The notes beneath the pieces were generated by a model that worked only from the letters and a program-made list of their open reading frames with translations, had not been told where the DNA came from and made no database searches. This document shows positions 59,975 to 64,000 of a stretch of 64,000 bases of DNA, in pieces; the stretch's first letter is position 1; every line of letters starts with the position of its first letter. The stretch comes from an uncultured Pseudodesulfovibrio sp. Lineage in GTDB: Bacteria; Desulfobacterota; Desulfovibrionia; Desulfovibrionales; Desulfovibrionaceae. The position numbers were made by a program, and so were the translations under genes. The DNA is taken from the NCBI RefSeq assembly GCF_963664965.1, contig NZ_OY761823.1:940001-1004000 (forward strand). The letters run 5' to 3'.

Positions 59975-60502
59975 CTAATCGGCCGAATTCTCGACCGTAA
60001 CGTCTGCAACCATACCGGCTTTCCTGAGCAGGCTGCTCTGGGCGCGTTTTACCTCTTCAACGCGCAGCCGATAGACTTGTTCGCGACTTTTTGTATAGAT
60101 GTCGAAGGACATCATGGCCAAGTTGTCAATCTTGGCTTCGAATCGGAGCAGATCTTCCAGGGTACCGTCTTTCTTCATGGGCTTGAAAAACTCGTCGCGA
60201 AGGAGTTTCTTCAGCAGAAACACGAAGCTGACAGCCTGTGACGGAGTGAAGTCCTGAACTGACCGGATGCGAATGAGCTGGTCCAGACTGACCGCAATTT
60301 TATCTGCGTCCTTCCATTCCAGCATCTGGTCAAAGATTTCCCGGGTGGCTTCTATAATGGATGCCCCGACCGGGTTCTGAAATCGATCCTTCTGCCGGCC
60401 CCATACTTTTTGGGTTTCCTTGGGGTAGGTCTGGAGAACCAGATCCGCCCATTTCTCCGACAGTTCAGCCTTGCGCTCGGCAAGCACGGATTCAAATGTC
60501 AT
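59975..60502 (-). CDS. RsbRD-N-like helical regulatory protein upstream of dsrM
   Basis: 175 residues, all helical: SVLAERKAELSEKWADLVLQTYPKETQKVW, FQNPVGASIIEATREIFDQMLE, DFTPSQAVSFVFLLKKLLRDEF, ending in a polar tail. This matches the RsbRD N-terminal type sensor domain found in stressosome proteins but without the STAS domain. Desulfovibrio-group genomes carry such a gene upstream of dsrMKJOP, so a link to the complex or its regulation is plausible but unproven. The start at 60502 (MTFESVL) is chosen over an upstream Met at 60574; the ribosome site is weak in both cases. Confidence 0.75.
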   Translation of the reverse strand: MTFESVLAERKAELSEKWADLVLQTYPKETQKVWGRQKDRFQNPVGASIIEATREIFDQMLEWKDADKIAVSLDQLIRIRSVQDFTPSQAVSFVFLLKKLLRDEFFKPMKKDGTLEDLLRFEAKIDNLAMMSFDIYTKSREQVYRLRVEEVKRAQSSLLRKAGMVADVTVENSAD

Positions 60503-60793
60503 TGTCTGCTCACGAAGACGTGTGAAATTACAGAAGTTTCCCATCCGGAAGCAGGGGGAACTCTCTGCCTTCACGCGTCGTATTTGTAAAAATTGTGAAA
60601 AACGTCACGTAAAACTTAGAAACCATATTCCAAACCCCCCGGAAAACGTCAAGGTTTTTTCAAGGAAAAACCGGGTTGTGAGAAGGCTTCTCAGTACCTG
60701 TTCAAGTGTGCATGTATGAAAAAAAACGTGATTGGCCTGTGGTATTTGGAAGGTGAAAATAGAGTGACAAGTGAATTCTGTCCGGCAGAGGGT

Positions 60794-63307
60794 TTAGTAG
60801 AGGGCGGTTCTGTTCCGTCCTGTTCGTTTGGCCCGGTACAGGGCCTCGTCCGCCCTGTTGAGGGAGGTCTCTATGTCTGTGTCTGTTTTATGTACTTCGG
60901 AGATGCCGATACTGACTGTGAAGGAGACGGAGTCGTTGCCGCTTGTGATGGTTAGAGTCGCCAGGGTTTGCCGCAGCCTTTCTGCGACTTGCTGAGCGTC
61001 TTTGCTGTCGGTTTCCGGCAGCACTGCGGCGAATTCCTCTCCACCGATGCGGCCGAAGATGTCGGTCTCGCGTAAGGTGGCTATGGCGGTATCTGCCAGT
61101 TTTTTCAGGACGATATCGCCGGTCTGGTGGCCGTAGGTGTCATTGATGGTCTTGAAGTAGTCGATGTCGAGCATCAAAACGGTGAGCGGCTGTTTATAGC
61201 GTTTGGTCCTGTTTAATTCCTGTCCGGCCAACAGGAAGAACTGATGTCGGTTGTTCACCCCAGTCAGTGCGTCAGTTGTTGCCATTTCCTTGATTTCCCG
61301 TTCCATCGCCACGCGTTGCGTGATGTCGTGGATGACTGAGTAGAGCAGTTGACGGCCGTTGACCATGATCGGGCCGGAGTAGACCTCGACATCGCGAATT
61401 GAACCATTTGCCAGACGGTGTTTGAATACGAAATATGAGCGTTTTTCATCTCGAGCCTTGGCCATTTCCTGAAATATTTTCAACTCATCGAGCGTATTGA
61501 TGTCGGAAATGACCATCTGCTGCATTTCTTTCTGCGAGTACCCGTAAAAGGCGCAGGCCGCCGGGTTGGCGTCCTCGATGCGTCCTGTTTCCGGTGCCAC
61601 CAGTAGCATGATGGCATGGTTGTTTTCGAAGAAGGCCCGGTATTGTTCTTCCTGTTCACGAAGAACTCTCTCGGCCTCCACCCGTGCCGTGATGTCTCTG
61701 AAAGTCCCTTCCAGGGCCACAGGTGTTCCTTCATCGTTGGCGACTATGCGTGCGTTGGCTTCGGTGATGATAACACTGCCGTCCTTGTGTCTGGCCGTGA
61801 GGTGGTAGTTTTTAACGCTGCCTTGGGTCATGAGAATATCTTTGAATTTGGCTCGTTCTTTGGCATTGTTATAAAGGAGCCCCATGTCGGCTCCTATCAT
61901 TTCTGATTTGTCATAACCCAGCAGACGGCAGGTCGCGGGATTGATCATGAGAATGGTGCCGTCAAGGTCGGTGACAACGTATCCCTCGCCGATTCCTTCA
62001 AAAATGCGTCGGAATTTTTCTTCGCTTTGACGAAGAGATTCTTCCGCTTGTTTTTGTATGCTGATGTCCCGAATGACATTGACGATGCCCAGCGATGCCC
62101 CTTCGTCATTTTTGATGAGGGATACCGCAAAGTCTGCTGGAAATATTTCGCCGTTGCTGCGGCGTAGTGGATATTCAAATCTGGCAATTTCGCCTTTGGC
62201 GAAAGCCTCTCTAGTCATCTTGCTGAAGTCTTGATGTTTTTTCTTGCTTACGTGCAGGCGCACCGTGCCTTTTTGGATGAGGTCTTCTTCCGAGAGTCCA
62301 AACATCTTTTGCGCTGCGGGGTTGGCCTGTAGCACGATCCTGTCCGGCGTCAGGATAAGCAGGGCTTCGCCGAGTGCGAGGAACATATTGCGGAGCAAAA
62401 GTTCCTTTTCTACAAGATCTTGTTCGGTTTGCCGTTTCTCGGTAATGTCGTCGAGAATCATGGCAAACCCGGAATATTTGTCCGAGATGTCGGACATGGG
62501 GGAAATTGCCACGCTGAAGTGTCTGGTGCCGGGGGAGTCGGGGATGGCGGCCTCGAACCGACAGGCGTGCGGGGGGGCATCAAGAGCGCATGTCCGGGTG
62601 AGAGCATCCATCAACCATGGGGTGGTGTCTTTCAGATTGGTGACCTGTTTCGGGAGTTGCTGAACCTTGTCTGTGTAGTGGACCTGCCCCGGATGGTTGG
62701 CAAGACCTGCAAGTTCAGCTGCCGCAAGATTCATGAGTTCTATGTTCAGGTCGGAGTCGAGCAGAAAAACGGGAGTCGGCAGGCTTTCCAGAAGAGTGAG
62801 CAGTCGGTTCTTTTCATTGACCGTGAATCGGTTCTTTTCCTGAAGTTCCTTGATTTGCCTGTCACTGCCTACTTTGGCCCAGTCCACGCAGAGCGCGATT
62901 TCCAGGCGATCGAAAAAGCGCCCAACGAATTGTTCGTATTCCTTCGTTTTTTTCGGTGAAGCATTGTTCCTCTGAAGAAGTTCAAGATACGACTGTCGAT
63001 AATATTTGAGCAGCCCGAGAAACATGCCGAGGCTGATACCGCGCTGCCGGTGCAGTTCTGCCTCCCGCACGGCAAAAGCCGAGATGGGGTCGTCTTCATA
63101 CGTATCATCCGGCGTGAATTCGATGTTGGTTGTCCCGAAAGAATCGATGGCGGTGGCAAGGGCTTCGGTCAGTCCGGCAATGGACATGCGCCACGCTTCA
63201 AGGAGGGTGCTCGTGTACCGGGTGTAGTCCTGCCGTTTCGCCAGCTCGAGAATGCGTTTCATGAGCCAGTCTTCGTGCGTCTGGTAGAGGGCTTTGAGCT
63301 GTTTCAT
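60794..63307 (-). CDS. multi-PAS diguanylate cyclase
   Basis: 837 residues. An N-terminal helical sensor-like region (1-170, related in style to RsbR-type N-domains) is followed by four PAS/PAC units (about 180-300, 305-425, 430-550 and 555-680), for example DSDLNIELMNLAAAELAG, TPDRIVLQANPAAQKMFGL, DLDGTILMINPATCRLLGY and PETGRIEDANPAACAFYGY. The C-terminal GGDEF domain (about 685-837) has DIDYFKTINDTYGHQTGD and the active-site GGEEF in FGRIGGEEFAAVLPETD, so it should make cyclic-di-GMP. An RxxD inhibitory site is not evident. The start at 63307 has AAAGG upstream. It opposes the HD-GYP protein in cyclic-di-GMP turnover. Confidence 0.87.
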   Translation of the reverse strand: MKQLKALYQTHEDWLMKRILELAKRQDYTRYTSTLLEAWRMSIAGLTEALATAIDSFGTTNIEFTPDDTYEDDPISAFAVREAELHRQRGISLGMFLGLLKYYRQSYLELLQRNNASPKKTKEYEQFVGRFFDRLEIALCVDWAKVGSDRQIKELQEKNRFTVNEKNRLLTLLESLPTPVFLLDSDLNIELMNLAAAELAGLANHPGQVHYTDKVQQLPKQVTNLKDTTPWLMDALTRTCALDAPPHACRFEAAIPDSPGTRHFSVAISPMSDISDKYSGFAMILDDITEKRQTEQDLVEKELLLRNMFLALGEALLILTPDRIVLQANPAAQKMFGLSEEDLIQKGTVRLHVSKKKHQDFSKMTREAFAKGEIARFEYPLRRSNGEIFPADFAVSLIKNDEGASLGIVNVIRDISIQKQAEESLRQSEEKFRRIFEGIGEGYVVTDLDGTILMINPATCRLLGYDKSEMIGADMGLLYNNAKERAKFKDILMTQGSVKNYHLTARHKDGSVIITEANARIVANDEGTPVALEGTFRDITARVEAERVLREQEEQYRAFFENNHAIMLLVAPETGRIEDANPAACAFYGYSQKEMQQMVISDINTLDELKIFQEMAKARDEKRSYFVFKHRLANGSIRDVEVYSGPIMVNGRQLLYSVIHDITQRVAMEREIKEMATTDALTGVNNRHQFFLLAGQELNRTKRYKQPLTVLMLDIDYFKTINDTYGHQTGDIVLKKLADTAIATLRETDIFGRIGGEEFAAVLPETDSKDAQQVAERLRQTLATLTITSGNDSVSFTVSIGISEVHKTDTDIETSLNRADEALYRAKRTGRNRTALY

Positions 63308-63403
63308 TGGTGGCCTTTCAAATTGACAGGTTTTACCTTTGAAATAAAACAATAAAACCGATCAGAGTGCAATTAGATTTTCTATCGGCTTGTTTCGCGT
63401 AGC

Positions 63404-64000
63404 TCAGTTTGAAGGTGTTTTCGGTTTGAGTGAACCGAGATAGATGGCGACAAGGGCAAGGCCTACCCCGGAAAGCTCCACGGCGGTAACGGGTTTGTCG
63501 AAAAACAGGATGTCCCATATATAGGACAGGGTGGGCTGCAAAAGCAGGATAAGGCCGATCAGGGATGTCCGGACCGTCTGGAGTCCGGTGGTTATGGCGT
63601 ACCATCCCCCGGCATGGCAGATCAGCGCCAAGGCCGCCAGCGCAGCGATGGATCGCGGATTGTCGACAATGAATGAATCACCGCCCGCAGCGGCGGAGAG
63701 GCCGAGGTATACGCTGGAAGCGAGTGCCACGGCACATGCCATGGCGAGCGGGTCTGCCGCGATTCTGGAAAGAGTGACTTTCAGGCTGAGGATATACAGT
63801 CCGTAGGCCAGTGCCGTCAGGAGGCCGAACACGATGCCGAGGCGGAATTCCGGTGTGAAGGAATCCCATGAGACGCCGACCATGAGGTACAGCCCGACAA
63901 GGGCTGTGGGGATGGCGACGAGGTAGTTGCGTGTGACTTTTTCCCGGAGAAAAATGATGGAGACGAGTGCCAGCACGATGACCTGAAAATTGCCGAGCAT
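63404..64000 (-). CDS. EamA/DMT-superfamily transporter (partial, N-terminus outside window)
   Basis: The visible 198 residues begin inside the protein (MLGNFQVIVLALVSIIFLREKVTRN) and include six hydrophobic segments: the end of the first EamA repeat and the whole second repeat, with QTVRTSLIGLILLLQPTLSYIWDILFFDKP and VELSGVGLALVAIYLG, the standard DMT motifs. The first half of the protein lies beyond position 64000, so the Met at the edge is probably not the start. Such proteins export small metabolites; the substrate is unknown. Confidence 0.82.
   Translation of the reverse strand: MLGNFQVIVLALVSIIFLREKVTRNYLVAIPTALVGLYLMVGVSWDSFTPEFRLGIVFGLLTALAYGLYILSLKVTLSRIAADPLAMACAVALASSVYLGLSAAAGGDSFIVDNPRSIAALAALALICHAGGWYAITTGLQTVRTSLIGLILLLQPTLSYIWDILFFDKPVTAVELSGVGLALVAIYLGSLKPKTPSN

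Noticed and set aside
1..64000. CRISPR arrays, IS transposases, integrases, rRNA and tRNA genes
   Set aside because: Both strands were read for regularly spaced repeats, transposase-type proteins and tRNA T-arm patterns, and none was found; the repeats present are palindromic or dispersed, not spacer-separated.

Overview
The window reads as chromosome of a sulfate-reducing member of the Desulfovibrionaceae, most like Desulfovibrio or Pseudodesulfovibrio. The evidence is a complete dsrMKJOP operon (sulfite-reduction membrane complex), a rubrerythrin / desulfoferrodoxin / rubredoxin / rubredoxin:oxygen oxidoreductase cluster behind a PerR regulator, a haem-c chemotaxis receptor of the DcrA kind, and futalosine-type menaquinone genes. 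The assignment rests on gene content and order, not on a database search. Coding density is high and no tRNA, rRNA, IS transposase or CRISPR array was seen.

Layout. 1-450: the tail end of a phage-like tail protein gene. 540-8400: housekeeping genes (PHP phosphoesterase, Trm112-like protein, TrmI, radical SAM protein, RNase E/G, periplasmic binding protein, QueH, HemW). 8438-10078: MscS channel. 10180-13490: an accessory island with three copies of a hairpin-bearing repeat, a short RHS-type protein with a variable C-terminal tip, a putative immunity partner and a displaced RHS fragment. 13626-17486: amidohydrolase-pyrB-pyrC, with a 475-bp repeat between pyrB and pyrC. 17564-25401: degenerate CCA-enzyme-like HD protein, PAS/SpoIIE phosphatase, and menaquinone genes (menG, mqnB, polyprenyl synthase) around a nucleotide-sugar dehydrogenase. 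25514-28510: purL. 28659-31166: tetrahaem cytochrome plus haem-c chemoreceptor. 31390-34909: the perR oxidative-stress cluster. 34974-35448: second copy of the 475-bp element. 35450-37816: yaiI-like, YwbE-like, a secreted protein and a VWA-OmpA protein. 38062-44699: hldD-lptD-mutL-alr. 45152-50569: Na+/H+ antiporter, then a phosphate module (PhoR-like kinase, PiT transporter, PhoU-like protein) behind Pho-box-like repeats. 51372-54373: TPR-like protein, HD-GYP protein and ilvD, with a candidate sigma-54 small RNA between the last two. 54594-60502: dsrP, O, J, K, M and an RsbRD-N-like gene on the minus strand. 60794-64000: a multi-PAS diguanylate cyclase and a partial DMT-family transporter.

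How the genes work together. DsrMKJOP connects the menaquinone pool and periplasmic electron carriers to cytoplasmic sulfite reduction, and several menaquinone steps are encoded here. The PerR block detoxifies oxygen, superoxide and peroxide; perR and rbr carry near-identical promoters overlapped by the same operator. The haem receptor and cytochrome look like a redox or oxygen sensing pair.

The most unusual points are: a candidate sigma-54-driven small RNA (52553-52636); a 475-bp inverted-repeat-bounded element whose right end carries the pyrC ribosome-binding site; a mini-RHS toxin-like protein with an adjacent putative immunity gene; an in-frame double rubredoxin with an internal start; and an HD protein that looks like a CCA-adding enzyme without its catalytic site.
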